61,301 bases of DNA, taken from NCBI GenBank assembly GCA_025454815.1, contig JALONR010000025.1, positions 1-61,301 of the forward strand, read 5' to 3'. This document shows, one piece after another, positions 52,525 through 60,416 of this stretch. How positions within the stretch are numbered: position 1 is the first letter of the stretch; every line of letters begins with the position of its first letter. The notes beneath the pieces were generated by a model. That model searched no databases. It was not told where the DNA came from and saw only the letters and a program-made list of their open reading frames with translations. The position numbers were made by a program, and so were the translations under genes. The stretch comes from Bacteroidales bacterium (lineage in GTDB: Bacteria > Bacteroidota > Bacteroidia > Bacteroidales > VadinHA17).

Positions 52525-53191
52525 TGGGCAGGCTGAAAGAGAGGTAGGTTATGGGGATGCTCTGTTTAAGGAACATCTCCTCGTAGTGGGTTCTTATTGA
52601 GAGCAGCGGGTCACCTGGCAGATCCCGGTGCAGGTCGGTGACAGAGGTGATTGTTTTCAGGCCGTTTTTTTCCGCAAGTGCTGCGGTATAATCATACAGT
52701 TCCCTGCAGTCAGTCTTGAGGTGAACGATTCCGCCGTCTTTGAGGTACTGCCTGTAAAGGTTCAGGAAATGCGGGCCGGAAAGTCTCTTTTTTTCCCTTT
52801 TCCTCTTCATCTGGGGGTCAGGGAATGTAAGCCATATTTCATCTACCTCACCCGGGGCAAAGAACGACGTTGTAAATTCAATCCGTGTCCGGAGGAAAGT
52901 GGCGTTTGGCAGCCCCATTATGCTGGCCTGCTTTGCCCCCTTCCACATCCTGGCTCCCTTAATATCGATGCCGATGAAGTTCTTTTCCGGGTAACGGGTG
53001 GCAAGCCCTACGGTGTATTCACCCTTGCCGCAGCCCAGCTCAAGTATTATGGGGTTGTTGTTGCGGAACCATTCACCGTGCCATCTGCCCCTTAGACTGT
53101 GGTGTTGCCTGAAGACCTCATCAAACGACGGCTCGATCACATGGTCGAACCCCTTCATTTCAGCCCACCGTGCATGTTTGTTCTTGCCCAA
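52493..53191 (-). CDS. trmB: tRNA (guanine-N7-)-methyltransferase
   Basis: TrmB methylates G46 of tRNAs with S-adenosylmethionine. The 232 residues have the SAM-binding ILELGCGKGEYTVGLA, the FIGIDIKGARMWKGA strand and the signature EIWLTFPDPQMKRKREKKRL. The start is taken as TTG (53191), because MGKNKHARWAEM is the usual N-terminus in Bacteroidota; the next ATG is 11 codons later. It begins 8 bases after the gldH stop codon. Confidence 0.93.
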   Translation of the reverse strand: MGKNKHARWAEMKGFDHVIEPSFDEVFRQHHSLRGRWHGEWFRNNNPIILELGCGKGEYTVGLATRYPEKNFIGIDIKGARMWKGAKQASIMGLPNATFLRTRIEFTTSFFAPGEVDEIWLTFPDPQMKRKREKKRLSGPHFLNLYRQYLKDGGIVHLKTDCRELYDYTAALAEKNGLKTITSVTDLHRDLPGDPLLSIRTHYEEMFLKQSIPITYLSFSLPNEKEIISPGE

Positions 53192-53199
53192 AGCCCGGA

Positions 53200-53688
53200 T
53201 TATTTAGCAGTCTCCTCCCTGAGTGATATTTTCATTCCCACGTCATAGACACCCTTCAGTATGGTGTCCCGCATTCCCTGAATCACCCTGAAGTGATACT
53301 CCCCTTTTTCGGGGAAGTAAACGTTTGACTTGAACGGGATGGTCAGCTCCCGGATATCACCTGCACCCCGGCCCAGCCACCTTCCTTTTTCATCGGTCAC
53401 CATGGCCTGGAGGGTGTCAGTTGTAACGGTACCTGAAGGAAAGGTGGTCACGACGAAGAGATAGATATTGCGATAGGGGTAGTCAGTTGAGGTACGCAAT
53501 GACAGGCCGATATTGTAAGTCTTCAAAGTGTCATCAATCGTACAGGCATATTTTGCCGGGTCATACATGCTCCATTTGCCCTCTTCGAGCCTGTAGTTTT
53601 CTGAATACCTTACATTACGCTGACATGCTGTTGCCATAACAGCCAGGATAAATACCGTGGCCAGCAGCTTATTGTTGTTTCCTTTCAT
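53200..53688 (-). CDS. gldH: Gliding motility/T9SS lipoprotein GldH
   Basis: GldH is a lipoprotein required for gliding in Flavobacterium and kept in many non-gliding Bacteroidota; its molecular role is not known. The 162 residues have a lipoprotein signal (NKLLATVFILAVMATAC), an aromatic-rich beta fold (TSTDYPYRNIYLFVVTTFPS) and the C-terminal KGVYDVGMKISL block of the family. Its start overlaps the end of ricT by 20 bases. The ricT-gldH pair next to holB is the usual arrangement in the phylum. Confidence 0.92.
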   Translation of the reverse strand: MKGNNNKLLATVFILAVMATACQRNVRYSENYRLEEGKWSMYDPAKYACTIDDTLKTYNIGLSLRTSTDYPYRNIYLFVVTTFPSGTVTTDTLQAMVTDEKGRWLGRGAGDIRELTIPFKSNVYFPEKGEYHFRVIQGMRDTILKGVYDVGMKISLREETAK

Positions 53689-54808
53689 TTCTCCTGGGAT
53701 ATTGTCTGTGCCGTCCTTTTCCTTCGTGCGGATGGCTCTTTGTTTCGAACCTTGTCAGTCCGCTGTTCTGCAGCAGGAGGTCATTACCTCTCTCCATCCT
53801 GTTGTTCGGGGTGCCTGCAAGGAGACTCTCGGGCTTCACTCCCTTGCGGTTAAGCTGCATTATTTCGCGAACTCGGTCCACCGGCACGGCGGTAAGGTTG
53901 GCAGCGATGCGCGGGTCAGTGGAGTACCAGTATACCCCAGTATGTACCTCCATCTTCATGAACCAGGCTGTTCCCCCTGCCAGCTCCAGGGGCACCTCCT
54001 TTGAAGGGAACTCTCTCTGGGCATCAATATAGCAGTCGAGCTCATAGTTGAGGCAGCATTTCAGCTTACCGCACTGTCCTGCAAGCTTTTGCGGATTGAG
54101 GGAAAGATCCTGGTAACGGGCATGTGAGGTGGTCACCGACACAAAGTTGGTGACGTGGGTCGAGCAACATAGTTCTCTTCCGCAGGTTCCTATGCCGCCT
54201 ATCCGGCCGGCCTCCTGGCGGGCGCCTATCTGCCTCATCTCTATCCTGATATGAAACTCTTCGGCAAGCACTTTTATCAGCTGCCGGAAGTCAACCCTCT
54301 CGTCTGCAAGGTAGTAGAAGATGGCCTTGGTCTTGTCACCCTGGTATTCAACATCGCCTATCTTCATTGCGAGACCCAGGTTCTCGGCTATTTTCCTCGA
54401 ACGAAGCATGGTGGGAATTTCCAGTTTCCTGGCCTCTTCCCATTTCTGCAGGTCAACCGGCCTGGCTTTCCTGTAGACCTTCTTCATCTCTTCTATGACA
54501 GGCCGTATCTTCATCTTTTTCAGCTGCTGCAAGACAAGAAAGCCGGTCATGGAGACATATCCGATATCATGGCCGGGTGAAGCTTCCACTGCCACCAGGT
54601 CATCGACCTCCAGTTTCAGTCCGTTCACGTTACGGTAAAAACCTTTGCGGGTGTTCTTGAAGCGAACCTCTACCACCTCATTGTGGAGGGAGTCAAAGGG
54701 GAGATCGGCAAGCCAGTTGTATTCGTTCAGCTTGTGCGTACCGCTTTTGTATTTTACTTCAGGCTTTACCGGCTCCTCAGCAGGCTGTACCTGTATATCC
54801 TCGTTCAT
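53669..54808 (-). CDS. ricT: PSP1-domain protein RicT (YaaT-like)
   Basis: RicT/YaaT in Firmicutes is part of an Fe-S complex that affects RNase Y and competence; the Bacteroidota homologue is uncharacterised. The 379 residues show the PSP1 domain with paired cysteine clusters GTCGRELCCSTH and GQCGKLKCCLNYE, and the DFRQLIKVLAEEFHIRIEMR strand (split as in the family). The C-terminal about 60 residues are basic and disordered (GKGRHRQYPRRNERKQQ). It overlaps gldH by 20 bases and has a good promoter upstream. Confidence 0.88.
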   Translation of the reverse strand: MNEDIQVQPAEEPVKPEVKYKSGTHKLNEYNWLADLPFDSLHNEVVEVRFKNTRKGFYRNVNGLKLEVDDLVAVEASPGHDIGYVSMTGFLVLQQLKKMKIRPVIEEMKKVYRKARPVDLQKWEEARKLEIPTMLRSRKIAENLGLAMKIGDVEYQGDKTKAIFYYLADERVDFRQLIKVLAEEFHIRIEMRQIGARQEAGRIGGIGTCGRELCCSTHVTNFVSVTTSHARYQDLSLNPQKLAGQCGKLKCCLNYELDCYIDAQREFPSKEVPLELAGGTAWFMKMEVHTGVYWYSTDPRIAANLTAVPVDRVREIMQLNRKGVKPESLLAGTPNNRMERGNDLLLQNSGLTRFETKSHPHEGKGRHRQYPRRNERKQQ

Positions 54809-54873
54809 AATGACGTCAGTTTATTCCCTGCCGGCTGCAAGGGTCAATTCCTCCCGTGCCGGTAAGGTGAATG

Positions 54874-54904
54874 CAAAATTAACAATAAATGAGCTATCTT
54901 CAAG
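54874..54904 (-). promoter_or_regulatory. Promoter for ricT-gldH-trmB-ATL
   Basis: TAATTTTG (minus strand, 54881-54874) is an exact -7 box 65 bases before the ricT ATG. A CTTG -33 element lies at 54904-54901 with a 19-base spacer, matching the Bacteroides consensus. Confidence 0.6.
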
Positions 54905-54917
54905 TGATTCCCTTCAG

Positions 54918-56045
54918 TTACCTGATAAGTCTCATCGTTCTGAGAGCCAGGTCAAGGAAAATCATTTTGGTATTGCCGTTGCTCTCAACGTGAGCATATG
55001 CAAGGTTAAACTCACGGTTAAGGGCGTTGATGTTGCTGTCGTTTATGAAAGGATGGAACCTCTGCGAGAATTCATCCTCGGCCCGGGTGAGATATACCAG
55101 CCTGTTTTCCCTGCCGTTGAAGTTAAGGATGAAGTTTTCGCGTATCATCCTGAGTGAATAGGAGAGAAAGCTCTTCTGTCTTTCCCTTCCGAGGGCGGCT
55201 GTCTCCTCCGACCAGGTGACAAGTGAATGGATATCGCGGGTATATGCGGTTCGCATCAGGCGGGTGAAACGGTCAAGGTGAACGGTTGTGCTCTCATCTT
55301 CCCGTGCCAGTTCCAACGCCCTGACCATGTTGCCGTTGGCAACTGCAGCAATCCCGGAGGCTTTCTCGGGGTCTATGCCCAGGGTCTGCACCAGGTGATT
55401 GCTGAGCTCACCGGAGGGTATGGCAGGGATCCTTATGTGCTGGCATCGTGAGGTAATGGTAGGGAGAAGTTTGTCATCCTCCTCAGAGACGAGTATGAAC
55501 AGTGTCCTGGCGGGGGGTTCCTCTATGATCTTCAGCAACTTGTTGGCTGTCTCGGCATTCATCTTCTCCGGAAGCCATATGATCATAATCTTGAAATCAG
55601 ATTCAAAGGATTTCAGGCTCAGTTTTCGTATTATCTCGGCAGCTTCGGCGACGGGTATAAGCGCCTGCTCATTGGCCACCTCCATCGCCTCTGTCCAGGT
55701 GCTGAGCGAGAACCATGCTGAGCGGAGGACCATTGTGCGCCATTGGGTTATGAAGGTGTCGCTCACCGGTTCGGTGCCCGATTTCTTTTTTATTACCGGG
55801 AAAACGAAGTGAAGGTCGGGATGGATCAGTTTGTCATACTTCACGCATGACGGGCATACACCGCAGGCATCTTCTACGGTGCGGTTCTCACAGCTCACAT
55901 ATCTTGCAAAGGCGAGTGCGAGGGCAAATTTCCCGCTTCCCTCCGGGCCATAAAAAAGCAGTGCATGGCTGACGCGGTTCTCCGCTACGGAGCTCCGCAA
56001 CCTGTCAATCACTGCCTTCTGTCCCGGTATCTGCGAAAAGTTCAT
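54918..56045 (-). CDS. holB: DNA polymerase III subunit delta prime
   Basis: Delta prime is the stator of the clamp loader. The 375 residues have an AAA+ domain with the P-loop GPEGSGKF (33-40; the Thr/Ser of active ATPases is Phe), a zinc module with Cys52, Cys61, Cys64 and Cys67, and the IIEEPPARTLFILVSEE segment with the following TSRCQ sensor. Loss of a working P-loop agrees with the non-ATPase role of delta prime. It has its own promoter box 23 bases upstream and is followed by ricT after 109 bases. Confidence 0.92.
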   Translation of the reverse strand: MNFSQIPGQKAVIDRLRSSVAENRVSHALLFYGPEGSGKFALALAFARYVSCENRTVEDACGVCPSCVKYDKLIHPDLHFVFPVIKKKSGTEPVSDTFITQWRTMVLRSAWFSLSTWTEAMEVANEQALIPVAEAAEIIRKLSLKSFESDFKIMIIWLPEKMNAETANKLLKIIEEPPARTLFILVSEEDDKLLPTITSRCQHIRIPAIPSGELSNHLVQTLGIDPEKASGIAAVANGNMVRALELAREDESTTVHLDRFTRLMRTAYTRDIHSLVTWSEETAALGRERQKSFLSYSLRMIRENFILNFNGRENRLVYLTRAEDEFSQRFHPFINDSNINALNREFNLAYAHVESNGNTKMIFLDLALRTMRLIR

Positions 56046-56068
56046 AAAGCCCTTCCTGTAAGGAAGAG

Positions 56069-56076
56069 CAAATGTA
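56069..56076 (-). promoter_or_regulatory. -7 promoter box for holB (TACATTTG on the minus strand)
   Basis: Exact TAnnTTTG match 23 bases upstream of the holB ATG. Confidence 0.5.
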
Positions 56077-56127
56077 CTAAAAATTGGTTGAACTCACTTT
56101 CCCCGGATACTGCCTGAACAGGTTGAA

Positions 56128-56150
56128 ACCGGGGTTTTCAAAACTCCGGT
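56128..56150 (-). terminator. Hairpin after the thiol peroxidase gene
   Basis: ACCGGGGT and ACTCCGGT form an eight-base stem (one G-U pair) with a seven-base loop, 31 bases past the tpx stop. No long U-run follows on the minus strand, so efficiency is uncertain. Confidence 0.4.
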
Positions 56151-56181
56151 GCCGGCGCTTAGCGGGAGAGAGACTTTAATG

Positions 56182-56679
56182 TCAAAGTGCTGCCAGGGCG
56201 CTGTCGTAGTCGGGCTCCTGGGCTATCTCGGGTACCAGCTCTGTATAAACGACATTCCCTTTTTCATCAATCACCACAATAGTTCGTGCATAGAGCCCTG
56301 CCATCGGGCCATCTACTATGTCCACGCCATATGCCTGACCGAAACCGGTGTCACGGAACCCGGACAGGGTTACCACATTGTTGATCCCTTCGGTGGAACA
56401 AAACCGGCCATGGGCAAAGGGGAGGTCCTTCGTGATTGCCAGTACAACGGTATTGTCGCTGCCGGCTACAACCTGGTTGAACTTGCGTACCGCAGTGGCA
56501 CAGATACCCGTGTCAAGACTCGGGGAGATGTTCAGAATCACTTTCTTTCCTTCAAGCTCCTTCAGTGAGAGTGAGCTCAGATCTGATTTTACCAGTGTGA
56601 AGTCCGGTGCTTTTGTCCCTTTTGCAGGAAGGCTTCCAGATGTGTTGACCGGGTTTCCCCTTAATGTAATTTTTGCCAT
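56182..56679 (-). CDS. tpx: Thiol peroxidase (atypical 2-Cys peroxiredoxin)
   Basis: Tpx reduces hydroperoxides with thioredoxin. The 165 residues have the peroxidatic Cys60 ([16 protein letters not shown]), the resolving Cys94 (HGRFCSTEG) and the DLPFAHGRF loop of the family. Both cysteines are in the expected positions. It begins 3 bases after the TerB-like gene, so the two form a unit. Confidence 0.94.
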   Translation of the reverse strand: MAKITLRGNPVNTSGSLPAKGTKAPDFTLVKSDLSSLSLKELEGKKVILNISPSLDTGICATAVRKFNQVVAGSDNTVVLAITKDLPFAHGRFCSTEGINNVVTLSGFRDTGFGQAYGVDIVDGPMAGLYARTIVVIDEKGNVVYTELVPEIAQEPDYDSALAAL

Positions 56680-56682
56680 AAT

Positions 56683-57129
56683 TCAGTTATCGTTTTTTAA
56701 ATATTTCGCTTTGCGGAATTTTTCAAAGAGCTCCTCTTCATCAAGCCCTTCCCTGATCCCTTTAAGAATGAAATCAAGGAGTTGCGGGATGATCTCTTCG
56801 CTGAAGGAACCGGCTATGGCCAGTTTCCTGAACAGCTTTTTCTCCTGCTCCGTGATAGTGCTGTCAGCGTTCATTATCTGAACGGTATCGTAAAGATGGG
56901 CGAACCGCTTTTCCAGTTCATACGGCGGCTGGTATGCATGTGACTGTTCCGAGGCTATAATCCTGTCGATCTCAGGATCTGTAAGACTGAAACGTCTTCC
57001 GTAGCGGTGCAGCAGCGAAAGCTCACCTTTTCCGACTTGTCCGTCAGCCTGCGCCACCTGGACCAGATGAATGAAGTTCTCCTTGTTGATCTGTCTGCCG
57101 TTATCGGTAATGAAATCTGTGAAACTCAT
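56683..57129 (-). CDS. TerB-like helical protein
   Basis: The 148-residue product is all-helical, with a TerB-like pattern (LVQVAQADGQVGKGELSLLH, then NADSTITEQEKKLFRKL). TerB-fold proteins are linked with tellurite resistance and stress in some bacteria, but small isolated members have no known role, and none is assigned. The close coupling with tpx hints at a link to oxidative stress. An exact promoter box is 18 bases upstream. Confidence 0.65.
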   Translation of the reverse strand: MSFTDFITDNGRQINKENFIHLVQVAQADGQVGKGELSLLHRYGRRFSLTDPEIDRIIASEQSHAYQPPYELEKRFAHLYDTVQIMNADSTITEQEKKLFRKLAIAGSFSEEIIPQLLDFILKGIREGLDEEELFEKFRKAKYLKNDN

Positions 57130-57147
57130 TTTCTGTCTGATATTTCA

Positions 57148-57155
57148 CAAAATTA
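57148..57155 (-). promoter_or_regulatory. -7 promoter box for the TerB-like gene and tpx (TAATTTTG on the minus strand)
   Basis: Exact TAnnTTTG match 18 bases upstream of the ATG. Confidence 0.5.
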
Positions 57156-57212
57156 ACAAATCCACGGCGTAATTGTTGAACAATAAATAAACTGATTTAA
57201 TTAAGCTCCGGC

Positions 57213-57244
57213 TTGTGAGTGAACCCTGCAACTTATTATTTTTG
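57213..57244 (+). promoter_or_regulatory. Promoter for pgk
   Basis: TATTTTTG (57237-57244) is an exact -7 box, with TTG (57213-57215) as a -33 element at a 21-base spacing. The pgk ATG follows 40 bases later. Confidence 0.6.
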
Positions 57245-57284
57245 TACAGAGTAAATGAAAAGGTAATCCGTAAACAGAAATTTT

Positions 57285-58547
57285 ATGAAAATCATTGACA
57301 ACTTTAACTTCAAGGGCCTCAGGGCTATCGTTCGGGTAGATTTCAATGTTCCTCTTGACAAGAAGACGCGGGAGGTAACCGATGACACCCGCATTCGTGG
57401 TGCCCTGAAGACAATAAAGAAAATAACTGCCGACGGTGGCTCGGCCATACTCATGTCTCATCTCGGCAGGCCCGAGGGGGTGATGGAGAAGTACTCCCTG
57501 AAGCCTGTTCTTCCGGTTCTGGAGAAGCACCTCGGAATGAAGGTGGCCTTTGCCCCTGACGCCCTCGGCACGGAGGCGGCGTCAATGGCTGCAGCTTTGA
57601 AGCCGGGTGAGGTGATGATGCTAGAAAACGTCAGGTTCTATCCTGAGGAGGAGGGGAAGCCGATCCTCTCTGAGACAGCAACCGACGAAGAAAAGAAGGC
57701 TGCCAAGGCCGAGCTCAAGGCGAAGCAGAAGGAGATGGCAAAGAAGCTAGCCACATACGCTGATGTATATGTAAACGATGCGTTCGGCACTGCCCACAGG
57801 GCGCACGCTACCACTGCAGTGATAGCTGATTTCTTCCCGGAGGAGAAAAGGATGTTCGGGTTCCTCATCAACAGCGAACTGGCCGCTATGGACAAGGTGC
57901 TTAAGAGCTCTCAGAAACCATTTACCGCAGTAATGGGCGGAGCGAAAGTCTCGGATAAGATCCTAATCATTGAAAACCTGCTCGACAGGGTTGATAACCT
58001 GATCATTGGCGGCGGCATGACCTATACCTTTATCAAGGCAGCAGGCGGAAGGATCGGAAATTCCCTCTGTGAGGAGGATAAGCTCGATGTGGCAAAGGCA
58101 GTGATGGAGAAGGCAAAGGTTAAAGGGGTAAACCTCCTCTTCCCGGTTGACGGTGTCAATGCCGACAAGTTTGACGCTGAGGCAGATACCTATACTTCAG
58201 CCATCGACGACGTGAAGGACGGCTGGATGGGACTTGACATCGGTCCGAAGAGCATTGAACTGTTCGGCAAGGTGATCATGGAATCAAAAACCATCCTCTG
58301 GAACGGTCCGATGGGTGTGTTTGAGATGGAGAAGTTTGCAGCCGGAACCACCGCTGTTGCTAAAGCGGTTGCAAAGGCCACCGAAAAGGGCGCATTCTCA
58401 CTGATCGGTGGCGGTGATTCTGTTGCCGCCATCAACAAGAACGGCCTTGCCGACAAGGTAAGCTATGTATCCACCGGCGGCGGCGCCATGCTTGAGTACA
58501 TGGAAGGGAAAAAATTACCCGGAATAACTGCCATCAGGGGAGAATGA
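57285..58547 (+). CDS. pgk: Phosphoglycerate kinase
   Basis: Pgk makes ATP from 1,3-bisphosphoglycerate in glycolysis. The 420 residues contain the substrate block [10 protein letters not shown], the [10 protein letters not shown] loop, [11 protein letters not shown] and the nucleotide-binding [11 protein letters not shown] near the C-terminus. A lysine-rich helical insertion (about residues 125-152, [20 protein letters not shown]) is present, as in other Bacteroidota enzymes. It is a single-gene unit with its own promoter. Two imperfect direct repeats (ATGCATTCCGTCAAGG and ATGCATGCCGTCAGG) lie in the gap after it. Confidence 0.96.
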   Translation: MKIIDNFNFKGLRAIVRVDFNVPLDKKTREVTDDTRIRGALKTIKKITADGGSAILMSHLGRPEGVMEKYSLKPVLPVLEKHLGMKVAFAPDALGTEAASMAAALKPGEVMMLENVRFYPEEEGKPILSETATDEEKKAAKAELKAKQKEMAKKLATYADVYVNDAFGTAHRAHATTAVIADFFPEEKRMFGFLINSELAAMDKVLKSSQKPFTAVMGGAKVSDKILIIENLLDRVDNLIIGGGMTYTFIKAAGGRIGNSLCEEDKLDVAKAVMEKAKVKGVNLLFPVDGVNADKFDAEADTYTSAIDDVKDGWMGLDIGPKSIELFGKVIMESKTILWNGPMGVFEMEKFAAGTTAVAKAVAKATEKGAFSLIGGGDSVAAINKNGLADKVSYVSTGGGAMLEYMEGKKLPGITAIRGE

Positions 58548-58658
58548 TGAAGATGCGGATTATGCATTCCGTCAAGGCTGTATAATGCCAGGTACGGTTC
58601 ATGCATGCCGTCAGGAAATAATGTTGAAACAGCATAAACAAAAAGCTGTCTGTACAGG

Positions 58659-59195
58659 ATGAAAAGATTCCTTATCATACCGGTTCTGGGCCTCATGCTG
58701 ATGCTTGCAGGGTGCGGTGGTAAAGATCAGAAGACATCAGGAACCATTACCCTCTCAAGTGAGCTTTATGACGGCGGACCGTACTATTATGCGATGGGAC
58801 TCTCCTTTGATGAGGCGAAGGAGGTTCCCACGCAGCCTGACCAGTACCGTGCAGATATAGTACTCGGGGCAGGGCCGGTAACCACCGGCGGACCGGTGGT
58901 GGCATACCTCGCCGCCAATACCCTTAACCCTCCCTTTGCCCTTGCGGGTACATACGGCACTGCAGCTGATGCGGTAAGTGCATTTAATGCACTGAAGAGT
59001 GTGGGGAGCTACACCTGGATAGACCTGGCCGCCCCGCTGCAGGCCAACCAGGTATGGGTGATAAAAACCCGTGATGCAAATTACGCCAAGCTGAGGATCA
59101 TCAGCGTGACCATTGACACACAGGGTGATGATCCGGTCGCCACATGCATGCTCGAGTGGGTATGGCAGCCTGACGGATCGGCTACATTCCCGTAA
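58659..59195 (+). CDS. Hypothetical lipoprotein
   Basis: The 178-residue product begins with a lipoprotein signal (MKRFLIIPVLGLMLMLAGC, Cys19), followed by a short Gly/Lys linker and a beta-rich domain with two Gly/Ala-rich stretches and conserved-looking aromatic residues (GPYYYAMGLSFDEA, SYTWIDLAAPL). I do not recognise the family. It is 5 bases before the LuxE-like gene, so the two are cotranscribed. The codon use looks like that of its neighbours. Confidence 0.75.
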   Translation: MKRFLIIPVLGLMLMLAGCGGKDQKTSGTITLSSELYDGGPYYYAMGLSFDEAKEVPTQPDQYRADIVLGAGPVTTGGPVVAYLAANTLNPPFALAGTYGTAADAVSAFNALKSVGSYTWIDLAAPLQANQVWVIKTRDANYAKLRIISVTIDTQGDDPVATCMLEWVWQPDGSATFP

Positions 59196-59200
59196 CAGAG

Positions 59201-60358
59201 ATGAAGACATCATTACATGAAGAGATCTTCAGGGTCACCGATAACAAGTCGTTTGAGAGGAAGGCCCTGGAGATCTTTCGTTTCCAGGCTGCAGGGTGCC
59301 CAGTTTACAATGAGTATATCACCCTCATTGGAACAGACCCGGGGAAGATTGATTCCATCTTTTCAATCCCCTTTATGCCCATCTCCTTTTTCAGGGATCA
59401 TAATGTAATAACTTACGGGCAGCCTGACCTTTTCCCTGCAACACAGGGAGATTCTTCATCAATGCCAGTAAGCACTGATGACTCTTCTCCGGCCCCGGGA
59501 ACATCCCCCGCCGGACCGTTCACCAGCGGTGGAGACAAAGCAGGAACCGAAGCAGCCGGCGAAGAGTCACCGGGCAACTTTGCCGGCAGGGTTTTCCTCA
59601 GCAGCGGAACCACCGGGGTGAAGCAGAGCCGTCACCATGTCAGGTATCCTGAGATCTATGATGCCAGCCTTGAGCGTACCTTCCGCCATTTTTACGGTGA
59701 CCCGGCGCAATATGCCATTATGGGCCTGCTCCCTTCCTATCTCGAGCGGGAGGGTTCTTCACTGGTTTACATGGTGAACAGGCTGATACAGCTGACAGGC
59801 AATGAAAGCGGGGGGTTCTTCCTCAATGATCACAAAGCCCTCTTCCGGGCAATTGAGAGGGCGCGGTCTGCCGGGCTGCAGGTTCTGCTGATCGGAGTCA
59901 CCTTTGCCCTGCTTGACCTGGCGGAGGAACATCCCTCCAACCTCTCAGACATTATAATCATGGAGACCGGAGGGATGAAGGGACGAAGAGAGGAAATGAT
60001 CAGGGAAGAGGTACATGATATTATTATGAGGGCTTTCGGGGTAAAAACCGTGCATTCGGAATATGGAATGACCGAGCTGCTCAGCCAGTCTTATTCACAG
60101 GGGGCGGGGCTGTTCCGGACTCCTCCATGGATGAAGGTGCTCATACGGGACAGCCACGACCCCGGGTCACATTCGGATGATGAGGGCTCTTCCGGCGGTA
60201 TCAGCGTAATAGACCTTGCCAATATCTGGTCGTGTTCTTTCATCGCCACCGCTGACCTTGGAAGGATGCATGCCGGAGGTTGCTTTGAAGTACTGGGGAG
60301 GTATGATGATGCCGATATACGCGGCTGCAGCCTGCTGACAGGGAACAACCTGGTCTGA
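59201..60358 (+). CDS. LuxE/PaaK-like acyl-protein synthetase with a low-complexity insertion
   Basis: The 385 residues match the LuxE-type acyl-activating group: the N-terminal region FSIPFMPISFFRDHNV, the phosphate-binding FLSSGTTGVKQSRHHV, the LLPSYLEREGSSLVYM block and a HSEYGMTELLSQSYS motif near the C-terminus. Such proteins activate an acyl group with ATP; the substrate here is unknown. Between residues about 80 and 130 a Ser/Pro/Gly/Glu-rich insertion interrupts the region just before the phosphate loop, which in usual homologues follows directly. It is cotranscribed with the lipoprotein gene and converges on the Stealth gene. Confidence 0.8.
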   Translation: MKTSLHEEIFRVTDNKSFERKALEIFRFQAAGCPVYNEYITLIGTDPGKIDSIFSIPFMPISFFRDHNVITYGQPDLFPATQGDSSSMPVSTDDSSPAPGTSPAGPFTSGGDKAGTEAAGEESPGNFAGRVFLSSGTTGVKQSRHHVRYPEIYDASLERTFRHFYGDPAQYAIMGLLPSYLEREGSSLVYMVNRLIQLTGNESGGFFLNDHKALFRAIERARSAGLQVLLIGVTFALLDLAEEHPSNLSDIIIMETGGMKGRREEMIREEVHDIIMRAFGVKTVHSEYGMTELLSQSYSQGAGLFRTPPWMKVLIRDSHDPGSHSDDEGSSGGISVIDLANIWSCSFIATADLGRMHAGGCFEVLGRYDDADIRGCSLLTGNNLV

Positions 60359-60416
60359 CGTCAGCTTTCTTTCCGGTCATCCGGATAGGGTTACCGCATC
60401 TAATGACAGTCACAAA

